Shown here: in pieces, positions 38,742 through 50,200 of the stretch
How the letters are laid out: the number at the start of each line of letters is the position of its first letter
How positions within the stretch are numbered: the stretch's first letter is position 1
Assembly (NCBI GenBank): GCA_012862575.1
Contig: BLSF01000047.1
Coordinates: forward strand, 1,853 to 65,852
Reading direction: 5' to 3'
Origin: Parietichytrium sp. I65-24A
Lineage: Eukaryota > Sar > Bigyra > Thraustochytrida > Thraustochytriidae
DNA length: 64,000 nucleotides
Translations under genes and position numbers: made by a program
Notes under the pieces: model-generated
Databases searched by the model: none
The model's input: the letters and a program-made list of their open reading frames with translations, nothing else
Told to the model about the DNA's origin: nothing

Positions 38742-41700
38742 ATGGAGCCGTTCGCGGAACGTTGCGCGTACCTCGGTCTTGCGCGCACGGGCAGCGGCGA
38801 CGGCGTTTTCGAAGCGCGACTAGCCGCGCAGCTGGAGGCGCTGGACCGCTGCCGCGAGCTGGCCGGCAGATCCCGAACGCAATGGCTGCGCGCACTGGCC
38901 ACCTTCGTCCCCGCCGCGGACCCCTCCCAGCTGCGGGGACACCTCCTCCTCCTCCAGCTGCGGGGACACTTCCAGGTGTGGGGCGCTGGCGGGGCTGGTG
39001 GCGCTGGTGGCGCACTGCGAGGACATGGCGGCGTGGTGCAGGACCGTGGTGCGGCTGCAGGGCGCGGACACTGGCGTACGCGCAGGTGCGGGGACACTTT
39101 CTCCAGCTGCGGGGACTAGCATGGGCGTGTGGGCAGCGCTGGGCGAGCTGCTGGGCGCGGCGGTGGCGATGGACGCGGAGGCGGCGGCGAACGGAGCGCT
39201 GAGAGATGAGTGGGAAATGGTGGAAAGTGAGCTGGCGCTGGCAGCGGAGGAACAGCGCGAGAGTGTTAGTAGAGAGAAGAGAGATGCGCTGCGAGAAGTG
39301 ATGGATAAGGTGCGGCGCATCGCTGTGCGAGGCGGGTGCTTCAAGGAGTGCGTGGAGCAAGACTTTGACGATGATGATGATGATGATGATGGCGATGGCA
39401 ATGGCAATGGCAATGGCAATGGCAATGGCAATGTTGGCAGCGACAATGCGGGGGCAGTGCAGAGCGGGTCGAGGGCGCGGGTGATGGTGACAGGGAACAA
39501 GGCGCTGCTGGTGGGGCTGCAGGAGCACGTGCGCCTGGCGATCAGGGACCTCGAAGCGGAGTGGGCGGCAGCCAGCCAAGAGACCGAGTCGTTCCCCAGC
39601 TACGCGTGCGAGGAAAGCCTCGTGGGCATCGCGGCGCTGTACGTGCTGTACCGCAAGCTGCTGCCGGCCAAGGCGGATCACGACGCTTCTCTGTTTAAAG
39701 CACTGTGGCGTTTGCAGAATCAGATCCCCGTCAACTTCATGGACGGCCGGGCCGTGTGGCATTTAGACGGTTTCCTGCGCGAGAATGGGCTGGAACCGCC
39801 ACCCTCTGTCGCGAAAACCTGCGTTCCCAAGGTCCCCGCGGCGTTTCGCGACGAGTACCTGACCAAACTGATCGCCTCTCTGCCTCCCAGAATCGGTTCT
39901 TATTCGCGCCACGTCGGCCTGTGGTCCGCGCAGCTGTTCCGCCAAGTGAGAGGGAGGTGCGGAGGTGCAGGCGTCGACATAGACATAGACGTGGACGAGG
40001 CGTGCAAGTACTTGCAGCGCCTAATCGTGCAGGGCTTGTGCCTGGCGCATCGCGTCCGCAGAGCCCTCACCTTGACGCTGGCCCTGCACGCCAGTCTGGG
40101 CCGTGGCTTGGCACGCAAGGTCTTGACGCAGTGTCTTGCCGTCTGTGTGCAGCTGCTTAAGGGCATCGAAGCTGCATTTGAACCGGCGCTCCCCACCATC
40201 GCGCAGTTGCAGCCCGTCTTGCTAGATAGCGTCAAGGCAGATATTCTGAAGGAGCTTCGCGCCTGGCAGGCAAGGCTCGAGTCCCGCGCGGCTGCAGGGA
40301 GAAGTGAGATGGCCGGCATCACGAACAGGGCCGCCGCTCTCCAAGTGCTCAATCATGTCGTGCGTGGCTCCCAGGTCTTCTCGCCACTTCGAGTAGATTG
40401 CGTGCGGCTCGCACTCGGCGTGGCGACTCTCAAAGACAGGACCAATACCAGCATATGCACAATTCAGGAGGTCATCAATGTCGGAAAGGCCGTCGAAAAG
40501 CTGTCTCTCCTCAGCGGTTGGCTCGCGGGTTTGCGCAAGGTATGCGATTGCTCCTTCCTGTACTGGCAGGTGGAGATGTTTCTGCCGGTGATGCTGGATG
40601 AGATCCTTGCAACTCCGGCACAGGCTCCTCGCATTCACTACTTTTTAAAAGGATTTGGTGACGCCCGTGGCATGCTGGAAATGGCAACGTTGGTTTCCGG
40701 TGGCAGCTCCGCAGCTCTTGTCGCAGAATTTGAGAACAGGCTAATCAACACCTTAGACGAGCGCCTTATCCGCCCGATCTGCCGTCTCGTGGAGGACGCG
40801 TTGCGGCTACACCAGCACTCGGTTCACATGCCTTTCATGCGAGATAACTGTCACCCAGCGAGAGGGGACATCAAGCGCGTTGCAGATCTCTTAAAAATGG
40901 GGCCAGTGAGTGTCGGGAGCCGGAGCCTAGACGTGCGAGCATCCGTAGAGCGGTACCTGGAGCGGCAGTTCTATGATATGACCGCTTTGGCGCTGCACGA
41001 CTGGAAAACCTATGCAGAGATGCGCAAGGTCGCAAAGGAGCGGTACGGCCTTGAGTTATCCGACTCGGCCCTCCCGCAAGGGTCCCTCGATACTGGTCTT
41101 GACGTGCTGCAAATCATGCGCCAGATCGCGGTGTTTGTTTCCCTTTTCAACTATAACCTCAATCAGCAATTTTTCATTGAGCGCCGTACGGAGGGCGGCG
41201 CCAAGTACCTGAAAACCATTGACGTGCAGGCCATCTCTCTCTCTGTTGGAACTCACGGCCTGGGCATCATCAACACGTGCGTCAACTTTACGTACCAGTA
41301 CCTGGCCAAAACCTTTGAGGTGTTCTCCGAGTTTTTGTTCGACGACAACATCGAGTCGTACCTCGCCAAGGAGCGGAGATGGTATGCAAGGCACTGTAAA
41401 GACGACAAGGTACTTCACATGTACCCCCCGGAGCGCGCGGTGGCGTATAACCGTGAGATACGCAAGCTAGGGGAGCCAAGCAGAGGTATTTCCTACTTGA
41501 CAAAATTTCGAGAGCTGATAACCAGATTGGGCAACGCGCTGGGATACGTGCGCATGGTGAGCATTGCTGGCATGCGATCGCTGTCAGACAGCATGCAATT
41601 CGTGCCTTACAAGAACAATTTCGAGCGATTCAGTATTGAGACGGTACGAGCGGTTTCGGAGGTGTCGGCGCGGAGCCAAGTCGTATTCTCAGACGTGGTG

Positions 41701-42183
41701 ACGGAGCTCCAAAAGAGATTCGGAAACGACACAGATTATCTCAAGGTGTTGGTTGAGGTATTTAATCAAGTCATTGCTCAGGCGGAAGGCGCTTCGCACC
41801 TGGACAATTTTTATATGATCGTGCCGTCCCTTTGTGTCGACTTTGTACGTGCATTGGTGCTTGCGAAAGAGCAAACTTTGCGGTTAGCCAGGGGCAAGGA
41901 CGCGTACTTTACGGATGACGGATTTGCAATAGGGCTAGCTTATTTGTTGTCGATTTTGAATCAGAAAACGGACTTCTCCGCGCTGCAGTGGTTCAAAAGT
42001 CTGCAAACTTCCTTCCGAGGGGAGATCGCTGCTCTTGAGGCCAAGGGCAAAGGGCTGGACTATTTGAGTGACAAGTCTCGCGTGGAGAACCTAAAACACG
42101 CAGTTGCAGAGTTGGAGCTCTACCGCAAGGAGTACCAGCACCTGGAGTATACGTTGTCCAGTGCGCTGCTCTTCTTTTCCTGA
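38742..42183 (+). CDS. WASHC4: WASH complex subunit 4 (SWIP), apparent frameshift
   Basis: The product matches SWIP across nearly its whole length: CSFLYWQVEMFLPVMLDE, YDMTALALHDWKTYAEMRKV, VNFTYQYLAKTFEVFSEFL, IRKLGEPSRGISYLTKFREL, FTDDGFAIGLAYLLSILNQ and a C-terminal LEYTLSSALLFF. SWIP is part of the pentameric WASH complex that drives actin branching on endosomes for cargo retrieval. The 5' part (ATG 38742, MEPFAERCAYLG) and the remainder are in different frames. The switch sits at a GGGG run, 38980-38983; omitting one G joins them smoothly (HFQVWALAGLVALV) and gives 1,146 residues, close to human (1,173). A sequencing error or a real allele is equally possible. An acidic Asp/Gly/Asn repeat (39370-39432) is a local insertion. 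Confidence 0.9.
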
Positions 42184-42393
42184 GTTGGAGGTGATACAGG
42201 AGTGTTTTAGAAAGATTCGGAAAGATTTAGATTCATCCTCTAGAGATGGTTGTAGAAATGTCGAAAGAAAGAAAAAATAGAAAAACGATAAAAATGTTGA
42301 ATAGCAAGTGGGACTATGAACATGAAATCGTTCAGCCATCAAGTTTCCGAGAAATTTAGCCAAGTACAACAACTTCCCAAACTTGTGTAAACG
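42184..42393. other. Short convergent spacer
   Basis: About 210 bp between the WASHC4 stop (+) and the end of the left LRR gene (-). AT-rich; no gene. Confidence 0.6.
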
Positions 42394-45300
42394 TCACAAG
42401 TACTCCAATGTAGTCAGCGCAGCATTCCTCTTCAACGCGCGACCAATCGCCGATGCTCCTTCATCGCCAATACTATTGCCGGAAAGACAATTTATTTCCA
42501 GAAAACGACAAGAGGTCGCCAGCCGCATAGAAAGAACAACGTCAGTAAAGGTAAGCTGGAGTATTTCACGTCATCGACGCCTAAAATCACACGTACCTCA
42601 AGTACTTCAGCGCAGTGTTCTTCTTCAACGTAAGACCGATCGCTGATGCTCCTTCATCGCCAATACTATTGCCGTAAAGACTATATATTTCCAGAAAACG
42701 ACAAGAGGTCGCCAGCCGCAAAGAACAAACAAGGTCAGTAAAGGTAAGCTGGAGTATTTGAATAAATTCGGGCCAAAGTCACACGTACTCCAAGTACTTC
42801 AGCGCAGTGTTCTTCTCCAACGCGCGACCAATCGCCGATGCTCCTTCATCGCCAATTCTATTTCTGCGAAGACTATTTATTTCCAGAAGAAAACGACAAG
42901 AGGTCGCCAGCAGCAAAGAAAGAACAAGGTCAGTAAAGGTATCCTGGAGTATGCCAATAAATCGACGCCAAAATCACACGTACTCCAATTTAGTCAGCGC
43001 AGTGTTCTTCTCCAACGCGCGACCAATCGCCGATGCTCCTTCTGCGCCAATACTATTGCCGTAAAGACTATTTATTTCCAGAAGAAAACGACAAGAGGTC
43101 GCCAGCCGCAAAGAAAGAACAAGGTCAGCAAAGGTATGCTGGAGTATGCCAATAAATCGACGCCAAAAATCACACGTACTTCAAGTAGTTCAGCGCAGTG
43201 TTCTTCTTCAACGCAAGACCGATCGCTGATGCTCCTTCAGCGCCAATACTATTGCCGGAAAGACTATATATTTCCAGAAAACGACAAGAGGTCGCCAGCC
43301 GCAAAGAACAAACAAGGTCAGTAAAGATATGCTGGAGTATTTCTATAAATCGGGGCAAAATCACACGTACTCCAATGTAGTCAGCGCAGCATTCCTCTCC
43401 AACGCGCAACCAATCGCCAATGCTCCTTCAGCGCCAATACTATTGAAGTAAAGACTATTTATTTTCAGAAAACGACAAGAGGTCGTCAGCCGCAAAGAAA
43501 GAACAAGGCCAGCAAAGGTATGCTGGAGTATGTCAATAAATCGACGCCAAAAATCAGACGTACTTCAAGGACGTCAGCGCAGTGTTCTTCTCCAACGCGT
43601 GACCAATCGCCGATGCTCCTTCATCGCCAATACTATTGCGCTGAAGACTATTTATTTCCAGAAAGCGACGAGAGGCCGCCAGCCGCAAAGAACAAACAAG
43701 GTCAGTAAAGGCACTGGAATATGTCAAGAAGGGACCAGGTCATACATACTTCAGGGAAGTCAGCATATTGTTCTCTTTCAACCCACGACCGATCGCTGAT
43801 CCTCCTTTAGCAGTTAAATTATTGCCCCAGAGACTAGATCATGAATGATGACAAAGAATAGTCAGTGACCCAGCACGAGCTACTTTAGGGAGACACCAAA
43901 TGCTTTTGAATTGGAAACGTCACACATACTCCACGGAAGTCAGCGATGTATTCTTCTTCAACGCGCGACCGATCGCTGCTGCTTCTTCGCCAACAATGTC
44001 ATTATGACGCAAACTATTTCCAGGAATAACACGAATTTGTCAGCCGCCAAGCACGAGAACATGTCAGATGTGTTAGACATGCATTTCGCGAGACAAACGA
44101 CTGCACAAAACTAGTAGACGTACGACAAACTAGTCAATGTAGTGTTCTTCTCCAGTCCATCAGCAAGAGTTGATACAGTTTTGGCTTCCCCCCACCAAGC
44201 GAGCCACAGACGATCAGCGAGCGTTCCCTTGGCGGACATAGAAATGAAGTTGAATCTGTTCATATGAAGAGGGTCAAACTGTCAGTGATTGGGAAATTGA
44301 GAAGAGCGACACGATCGAGCAACATTCATGCACCCGCTCTAAAATTTAAACGTACTCTAGCGACGTCAGAGTAGTATTCTTTGACAACGCGCGGCCGATT
44401 GCTGCGACTCCTTTACGACCAATATCATTATGAGAAAGACTGTCTCCAGAAAAGAGAAGAAACTGTCAGCTGCGGAGCACGACAACGTTTGGCAAGCTTT
44501 TAAGACCATTAAAAGGGCTATACGTACTCCAGAAACGTTAGTGCGGTGTTTTTTGCCAACGCGCGGCCGATCACTGATCCCCCTTCAGGACTAATGTTAT
44601 TCCATGAGAGACTGTATCAGAAAACGACAAAAAACTGTCAGCATCAGAACGCGACACGATCGAGCAACATTCATGCACCCGCTCTAAAATTTAAACGTAC
44701 TCTAGCGACGTCAGAGTAGTATTCTTTGACAACGCGCGGCCGATTGCTGCGACTCCTTTACGACCAATATCATTATGAGAAAGACTGTCTCCAGAAAAGA
44801 GAAGAAACTGTCAGCTGCGGAGCACGACAACGTTTGGCAAGCTTTTAAGACCATTAAAAGGGCTATACGTACTCCAGAAACGTTAGTGCGGTGTTTTTTG
44901 CCAACGCGCGGCCGATCACTGATCCCCCTTCAGGACTAATGTTATTCCATGAGAGACTGTATCAGAAAACGACAAAAAACTGTCAGCATCAGAACGCGAC
45001 ACGATCGAGCAACATTCATGCACCCGCTCTAAAATTTAAACGTACTCTAGCGACGTCAGAGTAGTATTCTTTGACAACGCGTGGCCGACTGCTGCTACTC
45101 CTTTACTATCAATATCATTCTTTGAAAGACTGTCTCCAAAAAAAAGAGAAGAAATTGTCAGCTGCGGAGCACGACAACGTTTGGCAAGCTTTCAAGAACA
45201 TCAAAAGGGCTGTTCGTACTCCAGATACGTCAGAGTAGTATTCTTTTCTAACGCGAGGCCGATTGCTGATCCACCTTCAGGGCCAAGATTACTTCCTGCA

Positions 45301-45925
45301 AGACTAACATTCAATAAGAAACGTCATGTACTAAACCGTCAGCTGCGGAGCACGACAGCGTTTGGTATACTTGGGACTCTTGGGAGGGCAGTACGTACTC
45401 GAGAAATATCAGCGTGGTGTTTCTTGCCAACGCGCGGCCGATCACCGATGCTCCTTCGTTTCGAGGCCCTTCCCATATAAAACTAATTCCAGATTACATG
45501 TTGCCGTCAGCGACAAACCACCGAGATGCTTAGTATGGATATTGTTAGTACAGGCAGGTTGGTGGTTATGAGCCTTTTTCGCAATTCCAACCTTGTCAGG
45601 GTTCTAGTCGCTCCATGCCTGACTTCCTCTGCGAAAACTCAACATATGCGCGACCTACCGAATCTGCCGAAGTGTTTTGTTCCCCTCGAGCTCAACGGCG
45701 AGCTCTCTCGCTTCCTCTCCATCCAGCCGTCGAAAACCAAACCTTTGCGTTGAAGCATGTTTCAGGTTAGAGACCGGCCACTCTAAAAACTGCGTTGCGG
45801 CCAACTTACGAAACGGCCTCTTGCTGCTCCATCGCCTTGCGCCAATCCTCGAACGAGTCCTTCTTATCCACGTGCCAAAACGTCGACTTGACTCCACAGG
45901 TTTCGATGTCTTCGTACCAGCCCAT
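42394..45925 (-). CDS. LRR (RI-type) protein, 19 exons, left arm
   Basis: Minus-strand exons: 45925-45810, 45742-45659, 45482-45399, 45303-45220, 45129-45046, 44956-44873, 44784-44701, 44611-44528, 44439-44356, 44255-44124, 44013-43930, 43833-43750, 43647-43564, 43454-43371, 43263-43180, 43067-42984, 42872-42789, 42680-42597, 42487-42394. Together they give 561 residues in one frame. Exon 1 encodes a 38-residue cap (MGWYEDIETCGVKS). Apart from a 132-nt exon 10, every internal exon is 84 nt, starts and ends in the same phase and encodes one 28-residue repeat of ribonuclease-inhibitor type (L..N.IG.EGASAIGRAL.KNTAL). No signal peptide or membrane span, so probably cytosolic. Donors are mostly GTACGT; acceptors TAG or CAG. 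The last exon has TTG where others have TAG, so the final repeat may not be spliced in. Recognition or scaffold function is inferred only from architecture. Confidence 0.8.
44305..44994 (-). repeat. 345-bp perfect tandem duplication of two LRR exons
   Basis: 44305-44649 and 44650-44994 are identical by eye. Each unit holds two 84-nt exons with their introns. A third, diverged copy of part of the unit follows to about 45130. The right arm has only one corresponding exon pair (exons 6-7), so the extra unit arose after the arms separated. Confidence 0.9.
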
Positions 45926-45990
45926 CTTCCCTCGCTTGCCTCAGTTCCTTCCAAAACTTCAAAGCTCTTTACGCGCCACACTGCCTCTCT

Positions 45991-46134
45991 CTCAACTCAA
46001 CTCAACTCAACTCAACTCAACTCAACTCAACTCAACTCAACTCAACTCAACTCAACTCAACTCAACTCAACTCAACTCAACTCAACTCAACTCAACTCAA
46101 CTCAACTCAACTCAACTCAACTCAACTCAACTCA
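45991..46134 (+). repeat. (CTCAA)n array, about 28 copies
   Basis: Uninterrupted pentanucleotide array about 65 bp upstream of the left LRR start codon (minus strand reads TTGAG). The plus strand has no stop in any frame (Leu-Asn-Ser-Thr-Gln), which creates spurious open frames. Confidence 0.95.
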
Positions 46135-46686
46135 CCCACTCACTGTCCTCACTCACTGTTCACTGTTTACTGAAGTGTCTGAAGTGTCCGCCGTGCACGC
46201 GTGTGTGTGTGTGTTCACGGCAGTTGACTACTACCGTTTTCGCTCTCTCCTAGCTAGAACTACTACTTCTAAATTCAACACACCTTCCCCTGGCTAAGGA
46301 GCTGTAATAGTAGATACGGATGGATAGGGCTACCGCTGTTCGCTAATCATTAGCTACGGAAAGAGGTAACAGTCGCGGGCAACCTGTGCACTCTCTTTCC
46401 TCTATAAGAGTCACCCAACTCTCGCTGCTAGCTAGCTAGATAGTAGTCAGGAAGTCTATACTAGCTACTAAAGTGGAGAGCAAGTAGTAAACTAGCTCAC
46501 TAGTAGAGGCTTTGAAGGTAACCGCAGATGCACGTAGTACCAGTAAGCGAAAGTGTTACTTGACTGTGTAGGTGTGGTGGTGAGAGTTGCGAACACCTAC
46601 GTGTACGTGTACGTACTGTACATACACGTGTGTACGTACGTACGTACGTTCGTGTACTACTCACTGCGAAGTGAACTGATTGCGAG
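46135..46686. promoter_or_regulatory. Spacer between divergent LRR genes, likely shared promoter
   Basis: 552 bp separating the two pentanucleotide arrays. Contains a TATAAG at about 46404, GCTAGCTAG-like motifs (46431-46441, 46475-46500) and an alternating ACGT/GTAC tract (46598-46653). As the only non-repeat sequence between two outward-facing genes, it is the natural place for a bidirectional promoter. No element is proven. Confidence 0.4.
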
Positions 46687-47167
46687 TGAGTGAGTTGAGT
46701 TGAGTTGAGTTGAGTGAGTTGAGTTGAGTTGAGTTGAGTTGAGTTGAGTTGAGTTGAGTTGAGTTGAGTTGAGTTGAGTTGAGTTGAGTTGAGTTGAGTT
46801 GAGTTGAGTTGAGTTGAGTTGAGTTGAGTTGAGTTGAGTTGAGTTGAGTTGAGTTGAGTTGAGTTGAGTTGAGTTGAGTTGAGTTGAGTTGAGTTGAGTT
46901 GAGTTGAGTTGAGTTGAGTTGAGTTGAGTTGAGTTGAGTTGAGTTGAGTTGAGTTGAGTTGAGTTGAGTTGAGTTGAGTTGAGTTGAGTTGAGTTGAGTT
47001 GAGTTGAGTTGAGTTGAGTTGAGTTGAGTTGAGTTGAGTTGAGTTGAGTTGAGTTGAGTTGAGTGAGTTGAGTTGAGTTGAGTTGAGTTGAGTTGAGTTG
47101 AGTTGAGTGAGTTGAGTTGAGTTGAGTTGAGTTGAGTGAGTTGAGTTGAGTTGAGTTGAGTTGAGTG
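46687..47167 (+). repeat. (TTGAG)n array, about 95 copies, lightly interrupted
   Basis: A 0.48-kb pentanucleotide array with occasional GAGTGAG variants near each end. It is about three times longer than its mirror in the left arm and ends about 65 bp before ATG 47231. All forward frames contain TGA; the reverse strand is open and gives spurious frames of more than 200 codons. Confidence 0.95.
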
Positions 47168-47230
47168 AGAGGCAGTGTGGTGCGTAAAGAGCTTTGGAGT
47201 TTTGGAAGGAACTGAGGCAAGCGAGGGAAG

Positions 47231-50200
47231 ATGGGCTGGTACGAAGACATCGAAACCTGTGGAGTCAAGTCGACGTTTTGGCACGTGGATAAGAGCGACT
47301 CGTTTGAGGATTGGCGCAAGGCGATGGAGCAACAAGAGGCCGTTTCGTAAGTTGGCCGCAACGCAGTTTTTAGAGTGGCCGGTCTCTAACCTGAAACATG
47401 CTTCAACGCAAAGGTTTGGTTTTCGACGGCTGGATAGAGAGGAAGCGAGAGAGCTCGCCGTTGAGCTCGAGGGGAACAAAACACTTCGGCAGATTCGGTA
47501 GGTCGCGCATATGTTGAGTTTTCGCAGAGGAAGTCAGGCATGGAGCGACTAGAACCCTGACAAGGTTGGAATTGCGAAAAAGGCTCATAACCACCAACCT
47601 ACCTGTACTAACAACACCCATGCTAAGCATCTCGGTGGTTTGTCGCTGACGGCAACATGTAATCTTGAATTAGTTTTACATGGAATGGGCCTCGAAACGA
47701 AGGAGCATCGGTGATCGGCCGCGCGTTGGCAAGAAACACCACGCTGATATTTCTCGAGTACGTACTGCCCTCCCAAGAGTCCCAAGTATACCAAACGCTG
47801 TCGTGCTCCGCAGCTGACGGTTCAGTACATGACGTTTCTTATTAAATGTTAGTCTTGCAGGAAGTAATCTTGGCTCTGAAGGTGGATCAGCGATCGGCCG
47901 CGTGTTAGAAAAGAATACTACTCTGACGTATCTGGGGTACGTATAGCCCTTTTGATGGTCTTAAAAGCTTGCCAAACGTTGTCGTGCTCCGCAGCTGACA
48001 TTTCTTCTCTTTTCTGGAGACAGTCTTTCTCAGAATGATATTGGTAGTAAAGGAGTAGCAGCAATCGGCCGCGCGTTGTCAAAGAATACTACTCTGACGT
48101 ATCTGGAGTACGTATAGCCCTTTTGATGGTCTTAAAAGCTTGCCAAACGTTGTCGTGCTCCGCAGCTGACAATTTCTTCTCTTTTCTGGAGACAGTCTTT
48201 CTGAGAATTATATTGATCCTGAAGGAGGATCAGCGATCGGCAGCGCGTTGGCAAAAAACACCGCACTAACGTATCTGGAGTACGTATAGCCCGTTTAATG
48301 GTCTTAAAAGCTTGCCAACCGTTGTCGTGCTCCGCAGCTGACAGTTTCTTCTCTTTTCTGGAGACAGTCTTTCTAGTAATGATATTGGTCGTAAAGGAGT
48401 CGCAGCAATCGGCCGCGCGTTGTCAGAGAATACTACTCTGACGTCGCTAGAGTACGTTTAAATTTTAGAGCGGGTGCATGAATGTTGCTCGATCGTGTCG
48501 CTCTTCTCAATTTCCCAATCGCTGACAGTTTGGCCCTCTTCATATGAACAGCCTCGACTTCACTTCTGTGTCCGCCAAGGGAACGCTCGCTGATCGTCTG
48601 TGGCTCGCTTGGTGGGGGGAAGCCAAAACTTTATCAACTCTGGCTGATGGACTGGAGAAGAACACTACATTGACTAGTTTGTCGTACGTCTACTAGTTTT
48701 GTGCAGTCGTTCGGCTCGCGAAATGCATGTCTAACACATCTGACATGTTCTCGTGCTTGGCGGCTGACCAATTCGTGTTGTTCCTGGAAATAGTTTCTGC
48801 CATAATGACATTGTTGGCGAAGGAGCTGCAGCGATCGGTCGCGCGTTGAAGAAGAATACATCGCTGACTTCCGTGGAGTATGTGTGACGTTTCCAATCGA
48901 AAACATTTGGTGTCTCCCTAAATTTTCTCGTGGTTGGTCGCTGACAATTTTTGCGTCTTGATTACGTTATAGTCTCTATGGTTGTGATATTGGTGGCAAA
49001 GGAGGATCAGCGATCGGTCTTGCGCTGAAGGAGAATACTGCGCTGACGTCCTTGAAGCACGTGTGATTTTTGGCGTCGATTTATTGACACACTCCAGCAT
49101 ACCTTTGCTGACCTTGTTCGTTCTTTGCGGCTGACGACCTCTTGTCGTTTTCTGGAATTAGTCTTGAGGAAAATGAAATTGGCGATGAAGGAGCATCAGC
49201 GATTGGTCTCTCGTTGAAGGAGAATACTGGGCTGACGTCCTTGAAGTACGTGTGACTTTGGCGTCGGTAACGTCAATTACTCCAGCATAGCTTAGCTGAC
49301 TTTGTTTGTTCTTTGCGGCTGACGACCTCTTGTCCTTTTCTGGAATTAGTCTTGAGGAGAATGAAATTGGCGATGAAGGAGCATCAGCGATCGGTCTTGC
49401 GTTGGAGAAGAACACTGCGCTGACCGAGTTGAAGTACGTGTGATTTTTGGCGTCGATTTATTGGCATACTCCAACATACNTGGCTGATGGACTGGAGAAG
49501 AACACTACATTGACTAGTTTGTCGTACGTCTACTAGTTTTGTGCAGTCGTTCGGCTCGTCGAAATGCATGTCTAACACATCTGACATGTTCTCGTGCTTG
49601 GCGGCTGACCAATTCGTGTTGTTCCTGGAAATAGTTTCTGCCATAATGACATTGTTGGCGAAGGAGCTGCAGCGATCGGTCGCGCGTTGAAGAAGAATAC
49701 ATCGCTGACTTCCGTGGAGTATGTGTGACGTTTCCAATCGAAAACATTTGGTGTCTCCCTAAATTTTCTCGTGGTTGGTCGCTGACAATTTTTGCGTCTT
49801 GATTACGTTATAGTCTCTATGGTTGTGATATTGGTGGCAAAGGAGGATCAGCGATCGGTCTTGCGCTGAAGGAGAATACTGCGCTGACGTCCTTGAAGCA
49901 CGTGTGATTTTTGGCGTCGATTTATTGACACACTCCAGCATACCTTTGCTGACCTTGTTCGTTCTTTGCGGCTGACGACCTCTTGTCGTTTTCTGGAATT
50001 AGTCTTGAGGAAAATGAAATTGGCGATGAAGGAGCATCAGCGATTGGTCTCTCGTTGAAGGAGAATACTGGGCTGACGTCCTTGAAGTACGTGTGACTTT
50101 GGCGTCGGTAACGTCAATTCCTCCAGCATAGCTTAGCTGACTTTGTTTGTTCTTTGCGGCTGACGACCTCTTGTCCTTTTCTGGAATTAGTCTTGAGGAA

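Noticed and set aside
38482-39762. 426-residue minus-strand ORF
   Set aside because: Antisense to WASHC4 and its C-rich leader; low-complexity and unrecognisable.
42390-45480. Plus-strand open frames with recurring LLQRATNRRCSF-like segments
   Set aside because: They are antisense to the LRR exons and run across introns. The opposite strand has proper splice sites and a known repeat fold.
45991-47167. Telomere-like repeat from TTGAG
   Set aside because: The unit lacks the G-run of known telomere repeats, lies inside a palindrome between genes, and occurs in both orientations.
46657-47479. Long minus-strand frames of Ser-Thr-Gln-Leu-Asn repeats (also 45677-46297 on plus)
   Set aside because: They exist only because CTCAA repeats have no stop codon on that strand. 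Their flanks are antisense to LRR exons 1-2, and they start without independent support.
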